Shown: positions 37,283-53,140 of the stretch, piece after piece | Layout: the number at the start of each line of letters is the position of its first letter | Numbering within the stretch: position 1 is the stretch's first letter | Source of the DNA: Trichinella spiralis | Taxonomy: Eukaryota; Nematoda; Enoplea; Trichinellida; Trichinellidae | Length of the DNA: 64,000 nt | Direction of reading: 5' to 3' | Assembly (NCBI GenBank): GCA_000181795.3 | Contig: CM012954.1 | Coordinates: forward strand, 2,723,967 to 2,787,966 | Notes under the pieces: generated by a model | Database searches by the model: none | What the model saw: the letters and a program-made list of their open reading frames with translations, nothing else | Told to the model about the DNA's origin: nothing | Position numbers and translations under genes: made by a program

Positions 37283-38123
37283 TTATGGACGGTATGGCGG
37301 AGGTGGTGGAAATGTTGAACGGTTAGTGGTATACTTCGGTTCGGAAAGTTTGTTTAAGGCACGTTGAACACAGTATCGAACTCCTTCGACAACCGAATGG
37401 CCTGTGGTATACGTAACAGATTTTCTAGAGCGGCTTTCGTTTTCGATATCTGGCAAAAGCTTGAGAATGTCTTGCTGGCCTTCCATAACCATTTCAAAGC
37501 ATTTTCCAAGCGTAGCCAACGGCTTGGCCAATTTGTACATCACAGTTTTAAATATGTGCGCTTTCAGCAGCTGGTTCTCTCTTTCGATGGAACGCAACGT
37601 GCGAAGAAGATCCAATCGGTCCGATCTGACCGCAGCAATGGATCGATCCAGCTTTTCCAATTCTTCACAGTTTCCATTTTTCATGGCTTCTTTTCTTTCT
37701 CGACTAAATGCAAATCAAAGTCAGCTGAAACGAAAACATAATCTTTTCAGGTATTGCATACTCTAACTTAGCTTCTTTCCTAGAAATGTGACGCAGAAGT
37801 CTTTCAGATGGGCGAGTTTCTTTAGGTAGTTGAGAAATTTTTGTCATATCTTGCATGGAATTGGTTATTTTCGGAAGCAAAGAACGTTGCGCTTCGATGA
37901 AAATGCTGATCAGCTCGTCCATATCGCGACTGGCATTTTGAATAGGAACACATTCCTGCTCCATTGCCCATTCGATAACTTGATTGGAAAAGATGCGATA
38001 ATTATCGGCAGCCTTCTCCAAACTTTTCGACACTTTTTCCCACTCTTTACGAATATGGTGCAAACGTTCATTGCCATCCTCCTGCTCGGGTCGGCCACCG
38101 AAACATCCGAAAAAACGTACCAT
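37283..38123 (-). CDS. unrecognised 260-residue helical (BAR-like?) protein
   Basis: Two exons, 38123-37762 and 37703-37283, joined in frame. The N-terminus (MVRFFGCFGG) has a Cys in a hydrophobic context that could be lipidated. The rest is almost entirely charged, helix-forming sequence of about 200 residues without Pro breaks (for example REWEKVS-like and SIERENQLLKAHIFKTV stretches), then a C-terminal tail rich in Ser and Thr ending in PPPPPYRP. Long amphipathic helices with a short N-terminal anchor resemble BAR-type membrane-curving proteins, but I could not assign a family. The proline-rich tail could bind SH3 or WW domains. It converges on the ASPSCR1-like gene, 250 bases between stop codons. 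Confidence 0.75.
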
Positions 38124-41100
38124 CGCTATAACTAAATACAGTTAATACGTTTTAAGTATCATGAGCGGTTAACCCGATGCAAATAATATCTATTTGAAAA
38201 TGAAAAATCCATCAAAACGAAACAGTTGACAAACGAAAGTGAACTGATAAGTCGAATTAACGCACGCGCCTCTGTAAACTGTGCAAATTTTTTCGATCTA
38301 ATATTTCAGTGGCTGTTTTACAGTTTGCATTATACAAGTTTACAACTAAACTGGAAAACATTTTCAAAATGTTACACATTACACAAAAATGACACTACCG
38401 TAATGAGTTCAAACGTACAGCTGGTCGTTTACTACAGTAAAAGAAAATCACGATTCAACACTGATGACCTCATTTTTTTGCTTTTTTGCAAGAATATCAT
38501 GTGAATAACTTTTTTTCTTTAGAAATTGCGAAAATATTATCAACTCATACAGATATATATATATATATATTTATTTATTTATAAATATGAATTAAATGTT
38601 GTAATACATTTATTACTGTTTATACTTATTCGAAACATTTTTATTTTTGCAAAATTTAGTTTACAGTACAGAAATATTAATTCATTAATTTATAAGTTGG
38701 AAATTTTTATATACACTTTTTTGAATGCAAATTTTAATTTTTTTTCCAATTATTTTTTGATTATTTAAGTGCTCATTGTTCTTAAACTGGCAAAAGTTTA
38801 AATTTATGAGGAGCGTTTGCTAATTTTGAGTAAAAAAAGTTTGTGCATTTAGCAATAAATTTGTGAATCATAATAGTGATTTTTAAGATTAAATTTTACT
38901 ATATTTATTTTTTTTGAGAGAATAAATAATTTTGTACTGGCACACATACCTGCATACTTCACATTCTGTAGTTCAACACGATTCCATTCCTAATGTGTTA
39001 TTCGAGGAATAATTTGTTCGACGGTTTTCATCGGCTCGTGAATAATTTGACAGCCGGCTCCATTTAACAGTAAGTGTTGGTGTTAATTTTAATGTTTTTT
39101 TTAATTTTACTTTGGTTTTCAATGCTAAATGAATTGTGCTGTGTTGCTTTTGTTTTCGCTTGAATGGTTTAGCAGTTTTTGTCTGTATTTCAATTCATAG
39201 ACGTCGAAGTAACGTTGGTTGTAATAGAATAATTTTGCCATTTTGAACAGCTGTTTGCCAGTCTTTTCAGTATAGTTTTAGCTGTCGCTTTGTGAAGTAT
39301 TGATTGTTCATGAAACTCTTGACTTTGTGTTATGTTGTGATAGGTCCTTGTTGAACGATGTAGGCAAGGCTACGGACCGGTTGCTAATATCGACCGTAGT
39401 TGCATGGTTGCATTGATTGAGCAACGGTGCGTTTATGAACGCTATCTGTGTGTGTTTGGGGGAAATATTTGCGACGACGTTTGCAACAGAATTGATATTA
39501 GGCAATGCTGATTGGCATTTTGCGGCATATTAGATTTCTGTTTTTCGTAATATTATATTGGCCATTTGTCGTCGTCGTTGGCGCGCTTAGTTTTTATTTG
39601 TCAGTTGTTGACCGGTAAGCAGTAGCAGTTGGCTATAAGGTGAACTTGAGATTTTAGTTAGTTTTCGACGCTGAAAATTGCGCGTCTTATTTATTTGCAT
39701 GAACACGCAGGTGAATGTTTGCGTTGAACAATAGCTTTGAACAGTGTAATGTGAACTCGTTCTTGTTGTATATGCAGATACAGGCCGCATAACGTACAGT
39801 AGTAGCATATTTTCAAACGACCGCTTCCAGTATGGCCTTTGTTCATCGTGTTTTGATTGTTGACAATAGCATTTTCACTGCCTGACCTTGGCAAGTTTTC
39901 GTTCATAATCAGCCTGCTGCAACGCTTTGCTGTCTGTATTGCTTGCTGATATTACTTTTGCAAGAGTTGTTTGCTTGGCTACCGGTTGTTTAGTTCAGGA
40001 TGCACTTTATTTTTCACTTTATTCATTTATTTATCATTTGTTTCTTTTATAATTTTGTTGAGATTATTAAAATGTTGAACTTGTTGTTTGGTCATTAATT
40101 AAGCAAAATACATTTCCTTCTTCAGCAACGGAATTTTTTCAGTAATTCTATTGTCAGAATTGTTATTTCGCAATTTTGTGGCGCAAGTACTTTTGATAGT
40201 AATTTGCACCAGTTTAGATAATGGACTGTCAGTCAACTGCTTTCTTTATAATGTTGAACAACTCATGCGTTCTACTTTAAAAAATATTGTTTTTATTGAT
40301 TTTTTATGCTTATTCAACACCTTGTGCATGTTTAGTATTGTCATTGTGAACAAGTAATCCAAGAATTAAATGCACTGAATTTGGTTGAAATTTACTGTAA
40401 TTTTTGTAAATGTAAATCTTTTCCAAATTATTTTTCTGATTTTTCGAGAAATGGGTTTCCTTGAAAATTTCTTCGATGAACTGATTGCAATTTTGTTGTC
40501 AATATTTACATCATAATTTATAATACGCTGATAGCGTTCAAATTGAGATAATTATGACAAATAAATGACATTTTCTAATTCACTGTACTCTTTCAGTCTC
40601 ACGGATTCGTGTTTTAATTTTTGGATTCAATTTAGTGAAATCAATTTTTTTCATAGACAAAATTATGGCTCGTTTGTAGGTTGCGATCATAAAAAATAAT
40701 AAATCCGGAGACAGTTGTTAAATTTCATTCAGAACAGTGATCTATTTCGCCGTGATTAAATTGCATGTTAATTTTCAACTCACGAAACATATCTTTCAGA
40801 TATCAGTTTCGATTTCTTTTTGTTGTCATTATAGTTCGTGTTTTCTTATTTCAAGTGTTTATTATCAGGAAGAAATGAAAATAGTGTTGCACTGCTCTTC
40901 GCTTGCTATTATTATTGACAAACAAATGCCATCATTCATTGGTGAAAAATTGAAAATTATTTTGATTTTTAATTTAACGACGTGTTTTCTCTTTTAAGCT
41001 TTTATGAGAAAGCAGTTTTCCGATAATGTGTTTTTTTTAATTTAGGACCTGCAGTTGTTTCTACGAATATTGCATGAAAAACGTTACTTGTTTCATTGAA

Positions 41101-43344
41101 TTCTGGATTCTGTAGCGCCAATCAATTGATGAGCAGGTACGTTTATTTACTTTTTAGTTGAAAACTTTTTTTTATCATTTGAACAGTTATTACTACTATT
41201 AGCTGCATGTTTGTGTTTTATTTATATGTTTTATCAGTGCAGTTATTTTATTATGTATTTAAACTATGTAATTTTTCAAATCATTTACAAACGTTGAACT
41301 GAAGATTAATTTTTGTTTCTGCTATTTGCTAATTGTTTATTCAGTTGGTTTATTGATTAATCATTTATGCAACAATTTTTCATTATGGTATATTTATTTT
41401 CTAATTGTTCAATTGAAATTTCCATTTTATAAATTGAAATTTGTCATCAACATCAGCTGTAATTGTTTTCTTCGCCCATTGTTAGTAGGATTTGTAAATT
41501 GCAGCTCTTATAATTATGTTCATTTTTGGCGAATGATTCATTGTTTTCCAACAGGCAACAGTAATTTGGGACGTTCTGTGTTCGATGATGAACTTAGGCT
41601 TGGCCTGTTCTGGCTATCTTTTATGTGCCCATTGCATTTGTCCTTTTCCTTATCAGCTGTTTTGAAGAATCGTCATCTTTTTATTTTCTTACTGGTTTTA
41701 TTATTCTTACTCTTAACTAGATTTTCGAACACGGCAATTAATCCATGGCGCGTTTCGAAAATTCAATTTCATCCCAAAATGCTGAGAAATTGATTCCCAT
41801 TTAGCGGTGGTATTTTTGCTTCTTTTTTCCAATTGGCATTACATTTTACTTTTTGCTTTTATTTCTCAACTTGATTAATTTGAATATTGTTCTTTTATTG
41901 TATCGTATGTTGCAGTTGAGATTGTTCAGTCGTGTCATTTACATTTGGTGCCTGTGGTATAGCTAGCAGCAACTTCTTCAAGTGCTTTTCTTCAAATTCC
42001 CTAGTTGTTGTTGTTTAAGCTTGCAGATGTTGTTTTTCAAAAGTTTAAAGTTTTTTAAACTATGTTGCACACAAATGTTGTTGTTCTTATTTTTGCTCTG
42101 CTTGAATTCTACATATTTTATTTTTTGTGGCTATTCAAACTTGTTTCATTTAAATAAACGATGAGAACAGGCGACAACAGTTGAGATGTTTGTGTAATTA
42201 TTGGGCTTCATTTTATTTAAAATAAACTCCGGTTTATGGTGAAGTAGTTTTATTGACAGCTAGATGATTGGTCAATTCTAGCCAATTCGATGCAGCAGGG
42301 TTCAGAAAATTGCATCTACTACAAGACTTGTTTCTTTTTATATATTCAGTTTTTATTTATTATATGATTTGCACTCGGTAAATTGAGTGAATTGTTCCAG
42401 AAAAATAATGGAAGCAAGAATAAGGTTTTATTTGTTTGTTTGTTTCTTTTTATGAAATAATGGTCATCGTTTGATAATATTGAAAAATGGTGATAAGTTA
42501 GGTGGCTTTGTGAGTTGTATTGGAGTGGGCTAAATTGTGTTGATTCGATGATGATTTTGAATTTGGTTAGTTTGCGAAACGTTTGGGGAAATTATGATCG
42601 CAGGTCCGCTTCCAAGTATCTTTCTCCAATTGATCGTCAGTCGAGCTTTTCGATCGGTCTTGGCCAGCCGGCTGAATGTGTGCGCGTCTCATGCCAGGCT
42701 GTTGCTTTCTCCATTGGGCGATGAATCATCATACTCCGTCGGCTTCAAAGCCCCCCTCCTCTCCACACACGCGCGCGCTTCTTCGCTGTATGTGTGTGTG
42801 TGTGTCTGTGTGTGCCAATTGAACGGCGGCGGCCATTATTGACGTGCGGACGTTTCCTTTATACTTCCCTCCCTCCCTCTGTGCTTGTTTTCCTTGGTTA
42901 GATTTAGCTAGATTTTGACTAGTGCAAGCATTTTGTTTGTTTGTTTTCTTATTTTTTGTAATCAATTTCCGTTGCTTCAATGCTACTGAATTAGTGAAAT
43001 TTGTCCACCAAATTGGGCAGCTTCGAGTTGCTCGATTTTCAAGCTTCTCGTTGAAACATTAATTCTGTTTTTTCTTCTGTGCTGTGCGTTGTGTAATTTT
43101 TTTCTTGTCCCAATTGGCAGTCGGCTTTTGGAATCACGCTTCCTTGGCTCTCAGCTGCCAGTATCTCTATCCCCTTCTACTTTCCTTTTGTTGAGAACGT
43201 TGAACAACGACAAGTTACACTGCAGACGTCGCAGACGTAGAAGGGCCGTCGCCAGTTGTGCCCAATAATCTTCCTATAGCTTCTTTTCCCTCATCTTTAT
43301 CTTCTTCTATTCATTCTTCCGCTACTTCCACTCAGCGCAGCAGT
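38124..43344. other. 5.2 kb intergenic region before kinesin light chain
   Basis: AT-rich DNA without a supportable coding exon. A candidate untranslated exon ending in a good donor (ACA|GTAAGTG) occurs near 39069, with another CG-containing, promoter-like stretch near 42590-42850 that includes a GT run at about 42790-42815. Either could belong to the 5' UTR of the kinesin light chain gene. A 155-codon plus-strand open frame at 41326-41793 is low-complexity and hydrophobic and is not accepted as a gene. Confidence 0.4.
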
Positions 43345-48228
<4,884 letters not shown>

Positions 48229-50503
48229 CCAGATATGCAGCAGTTGCCGGTGTTCCAACAAAGCAAAACGAAGCAAAAAGCGCAAACTCAATTGGGCTGT
48301 AATGTTGTTTCCGTTTGCTTTTTTGCCGTTCTTTTAACACACCTTTCTGCTGATGTTTTTTCGGAGAAACGCTCGCTTGCAGCGAGTGATACGTTGCAAA
48401 TTTTCCGTCCACTATTTTTATTGGACAGTTTCGGCTAATTTCATTTTTGTAAAAAAATATTTTTTCATTTAACTATTTGTCGTTGTTAAAAGCGGTCAGT
48501 TTTCAATTCGGGTAGAAATTTTATTCCTTATAACTGATGTGCATTAGTAAGAATATGAGGAAAATGAATGGAGTGGTTGGTTGGTTCATCGTTGTTGTGT
48601 AGCTTCTGTTTTTTGACTCAGTGCATTGTTACTACAAATTGCTGCTGCTGCTGCTGCTGCTGCTAATACCACCACCACTACAAGCTGCCACTGCTACTAC
48701 TATTACTACTGCCACTACTGGGTAACGGTATTGGTATTCGACAACAATGACAACAGTGATTTCACTTTACATTGGAGAGGTTCGTATAACTGATATAGAC
48801 GAAGCAACAACATGACCATCGTTTAGTTGAATATTTATTTCTGACGTTGTTATAGCTGTATTCTATATTTTTTTCTTATTTCTTTTCAAATTTGCCTAGA
48901 AAAAGACAGAACATCGAGAAGCAGTATTTTCTATTTCATAAATGCAGTTCCTCTTGTTCTGATTCAGATGAAATAAACTATCGGATGCGCCAATCTTTGT
49001 GCATGTATTCTACAAGTGTTGTGTTGTGCTTGTTTGTTTGTTTGTTTGTATGTTATTTGCACGAGAAATGTAAGTGTGAAACCAAAAGCATTTTAATCGG
49101 AATGAATGCTTTGAAAATGTGTAGTTTTATTTCTTTACTTGGATGGGCAACTTGCGCGTCCAAGGCCTGTGTGTGCTGTGTTTATATGGAGTAATTTCAA
49201 AAGATACTTTTTTTCTGTTCTGTTGCAGAGCTCCAAGAAAGAAGTAAACGTTAATGGCTCTGGTAAATGAAAATCATTACGTTCGCAGAATGAAGTAAGT
49301 TGTGAAATTTTCACGGATCGATTGTTATTTGCTCTGCAGATCGCGTAATTATAATTAAATGCTTGAATGATAGGCAACTAAATTGAACTGGTTGATTCGA
49401 CTAAGCTGCAGGCGATGTACATATTTAAAATTTTTGATAATATAAGAATAGATAGTAGTGATAAAAATTTTGTAATGAACATTGCAAATTGTTTAGGTAC
49501 TGTGCTGGTTGGTTGAAGTCGGATGGGTACGACTACAAACCTGCTATTATTGGTTGTCTCTGTCACTTTGCAAAAAATTATTGTGGGCTGTTCAATTACA
49601 TTTAACGTATTATGTAAAACTGTGGCGAACAATTTAAATTTTTGTCTAATTGTCCTACAGTGCTTTAAGAACTTCATTACTTCGGTAGTAGTGAATTGTT
49701 TGGGCAAAAGGAAAAGTATTTATTTTACTGTATTCCTCTATAAAAAAATTTTTTTCAGTTAATTTTTTGGTTAAATATTCACTTTTGCATTCGCTTGTAA
49801 CATTGCTGTGCCTTTAACGTTATTCTGCACTACATTTGCTTACTTAAATAATTTGTTGTATTCTAAAACAAAGCTTTAATTGAACATCATCTTTTGCCCG
49901 AATTTTCATTACAAACCGATGACTGCTAATTAAGCTACGTTCTTAGATTGCTTTTCTGCATCCGTGTTGTTGTTGTTGTTGCATTGTTTTATCTGATCTG
50001 TGATGATGATAACGATAATGGATGTTGAAGTGAAATCTATCTCACGTTGTACAGCAGTTGTCTCATGTTTTATTCGTATAATGGATTTAAACTATACCAT
50101 ATTCTACCACTGATGTACAGTTATTCAAAGTATCTATTCACAGATGCAAGTCTCATTATTATCATTGTCTTTTGTTTTTTTTCGACAACTTCACCAGTAC
50201 AGCTTAGCTTAATGATTTTATATACGATTGCTTACTTGTTTGATAATGCGTTATTACAAAACATGTCTTTGATTTTTCGAATGCTAATATATAGTATAAT
50301 AATTTATTTTACCAGAGTAAAAAGAAATCATTGATCAACAACACAAAAATTCAAGCTTTGTTTACTGTTAAAAATCACACAACCGGCATAAGAGAGAGAC
50401 AAACTGATGGCATGATGTGCGTGCGATCCAGCAGTTGCTTCATCGGATGAAACATACACAGAGGAAGAGGAAAATCATGATTGGTACGGTGATTGGAGGA
50501 TAA
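48229..50503. other. 3' flank of kinesin light chain
   Basis: Contains the presumed 3' UTR of kinesin light chain with CTG (48641-48664) and CAC/CTA triplet runs, the candidate alternative exon at 49229-49270, and AT-rich DNA down to the syntaxin-5 stop codon. Open frames at 49378-49707 (minus) and 49523-49762 (plus) lack recognisable motifs and overlap one another. Confidence 0.4.
49229..49270 (+). CDS. candidate alternative last exon of kinesin light chain
   Basis: After a polypyrimidine acceptor (TCTGTTCTGTTGCAG) the sequence encodes SSKKEVNVNGSGK and then TGA. It would be in frame if spliced from the donor at 47418 instead of to the 48034 exon, replacing the 64-residue tail with 13 residues. 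Alternative C-termini are a known feature of kinesin light chains in other animals. Short, and not proven. Confidence 0.4.
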   Translation, partial: SSKKEVNVNGSGK

Positions 50504-52934
50504 TCATAGCATAACAACAACGAAGAAAATGAAAAAGACAAGTAACACAATGAACACCTTTATCGCTAACCAGCGATTTCTCGAAATGCTTCGGAGAAAT
50601 TTCAGCAGCTCAATGTGCGCCGCTTCGACTTGTACAACCGCGTCCTCAACATTACTATCAATCCTAAAATTAACATTTAATATTGTAGGACGTCAGAAAT
50701 GTTGTAATTTTTTTTTACCGTTGCACCATTTCACCTTGCTCTTGGACCATGTGGGCCAGCGAAGAGAAAATCTGACCAAGTTCTACAATCGTCTCTTCTA
50801 TGTTTACCATCGTCTCGGCTCGATTACGTAAATAACTATCCTATATATTGTTAATACATATGTGTATTTGCACGTAACTGATTACGTTTGGTTTTACAGG
50901 TAGAGCCAAATAGAACGTAAAGTGATGGAACCAACCTGTTGGTTGATGAGCTGAAGCTGCTGCTGAGTCTGTCTCCGTTCAACTTCGTCCATTTCGAGCA
51001 CGTATTCACTTTCTACGTTACCATTGAGCAGCATAGAACCACCTCAACAAAGAAAGATGGCAATTGAGAAACAAACAATCACTCGATAAATTTTTATAAA
51101 AGTTGTGCTGCAAACGTCAACAGCAACCTCCTTACGACTGCTGGATGCCGAAGCAGGTAGAGTATTAGGAATCGTTTCGGCTGCACTGAATCGTTCCCGT
51201 CTCATTTTCTGCTGTTTCATATTTTGTGTTCGAAGCTGAAGCACCGATTTAAAATCAGAACTAATTGTAGCCAACTTTGACTGAAAAGTGACAACAATTG
51301 ATTTTGAATGCTGAGACTGATTTTGTTCACTGGAACATAGATTTCTCTGCATCATCTATAATAACACATAAGGCCTGTTTTTATTGCTTGTGCAAATGAA
51401 GCTTTCATTTCACCTGCTGGAGCATGCCAATCTGTCTGTTCAAATTTGCAATATCTTGTTTAATGATTTGAGTCAGCTCGTCAACTTCGCCCGGACGATC
51501 ATCGAACAGGGATTTTTTCTTGGCTACTGAAAGGATACCGTATTTAGAAAACAGAAAGACTCATTTTCTTTTTCGAGTTGCACTCTATCTCACATATAGT
51601 CAGCTTTTCCAATTTCAGAAAAGTTTCCGACAGGTCATGGCCAATTTGTCTGAAAGCAAAATTACAGTTACAATTTATATTATTGAAGTTACGTCATTTT
51701 GTAATGATATTTTTACAACCACACAAATTCAATCTGCACTGCCAAAACATTACCCATTTAATGTTTAATTGTTTAATGTAAATTTCTATAATATATTGTT
51801 TTTCAACATTTATTTCTAAAAATCTCAATTCATTTATAATCTAGTAAATGAATTATAAATATATGGAAAGTAATATTTTAAATAAAAAGGAACTTGAATT
51901 ATATATACTGTAGCACTTGAAATGATACAGTATGAATAGGTGGAAAATATGTCTGAAATAACGAAAATCAGTGATCAATTAATTCAATGAGATATTTTTT
52001 TGCAAAATAAAGAAATTCAAAAGAATTATTACTTTGAAAGAAGTGAAAACTGCTGTAACTCCGTTCGCACAACGCGCTGCCTCGACTGAACTGGCTGTGA
52101 ACTGGCCATCTCAAACACGAGCAGTAATTTATAAGAACATCAAAAGAAAAAGAATATTTTATTTAGGCATACCATCTTCAACTGAAAAGATTGAGCAATA
52201 GCTCTGAACTCTGCAGATCGGTCTCGTCCAGGCATTTCTACGTAAACGTTTTGAGGATTGTATTCGTTAGAAGTACTAGTGCTAGGAGCCGCGGATTTTT
52301 GGATTGTGGAAGATGGACTTGCGAGAGTCTGAAATAAAATATAAATTAATATATAACTGCAAAGCATGTATGAAAAAACAATAACAATATAAATGACTGA
52401 CATCACGCATTACTATATACGTTATGCATGACAGAAATGTATAAAAAAACAACCAGATAAAAATGTAAACAGTGCAAGTGATTGTAAATACTGTTTGTAA
52501 AACCAACAAATTGTTACGTTCAGACTTCAAAAGCAAAGCATCATCTACTGTATCCTTGGCACTAACAACTGTATGCTTGAAATCTAGTTTAAAAAGCAAG
52601 TCATTCTAAGTAACTTTTTGAAATAATATATGTGCATACCACACAAAAATATAAAATGGAATGCGTAGAAAACAAGAGAAAAATAACTGGACATTTATTT
52701 TTTTAACAACATCAATATATACAAGTTCAATTCATATAACAAATGCTAGCTGAATTTCAAAATGCATATATAACATGAAACAGCATGCAGTATTGTAGAT
52801 AGATGAAGGTCAAAAACCTGAATTAATGACGTGTGCTGGTGCTGATTAGTTGTATCACGACAGGAAGTTAATATTTCACCGTCCGCACTGCAGGATTTAC
52901 GTCTTCGGCGGCGGGCAAAATTGCTGTTGCTCAT
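50504..52934 (-). CDS. stx5: syntaxin-5 (Golgi Qa-SNARE)
   Basis: Target SNARE for ER-to-Golgi and intra-Golgi fusion, anchored by a C-terminal tail. Exons: 52934-52818, 52328-52173, 52109-52033, 51649-51594, 51526-51414, 51355-51136, 51042-50936, 50840-50719, 50663-50504; 375 residues. The syntaxin-5 N-terminal signature appears as PGRDRSAEFRAIAQSF, followed by the Habc region (RTELQQFSLLSKQIGHDLSETF, LAKKKSLFDDRPGEVDELTQ as split over exons). The SNARE motif runs from about QLQLINQQ through AETMVNIEETIVELGQIF and LAHMVQEQGEMVQRID, and the membrane anchor is VFIVLLVFFIFFVVML at the very C-terminus. The start ATG at 52934 gives MSNSNFARRRRR, a basic N-terminus. The exon 6 donor was set at 51136 because only that choice keeps the frame into exon 7. 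Divergent from HRD1. Confidence 0.93.
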
Positions 52935-53140
52935 AATGTGGCCCCATAAAACGCAGCTACTACCGAACAACCAATACGACTGATTTAACAAAATGAAGTT
53001 GATCTGTATTACTGTCTTACAGTATACCTTTACCTAAGCATCACTTTTCAAATTGCTGACGTCAAGTTAGCCGCTGTTTCATAATCTGTGAATTCGTTTC
53101 GTTAACGTCTAGGAAGTGGTTTTTTATTCTAGCAAATACC
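52935..53140. promoter_or_regulatory. putative bidirectional promoter, syntaxin-5 / HRD1
   Basis: Only 206 bases separate the start codons of two divergently transcribed genes. The segment includes a CRE-like TGACGTCA (53058-53065). A shared core promoter is inferred from spacing alone. Confidence 0.45.

Noticed and set aside
41326-41793. 155-codon plus-strand open frame
   Set aside because: Rich in Phe, Leu and Ile from T-rich DNA, begins at a non-ATG codon and shows no domain; most likely chance.
49378-49762. Overlapping open frames on both strands after kinesin light chain
   Set aside because: Mutually antisense, AT-rich, no motifs, non-ATG or weak starts.
52282-52599. Extra syntaxin-5 exon inside the first intron
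   Set aside because: An open frame with KDTVDDALLLKSE looks protein-like, but exons 1 and 2 already join in phase and no matching family segment is known.
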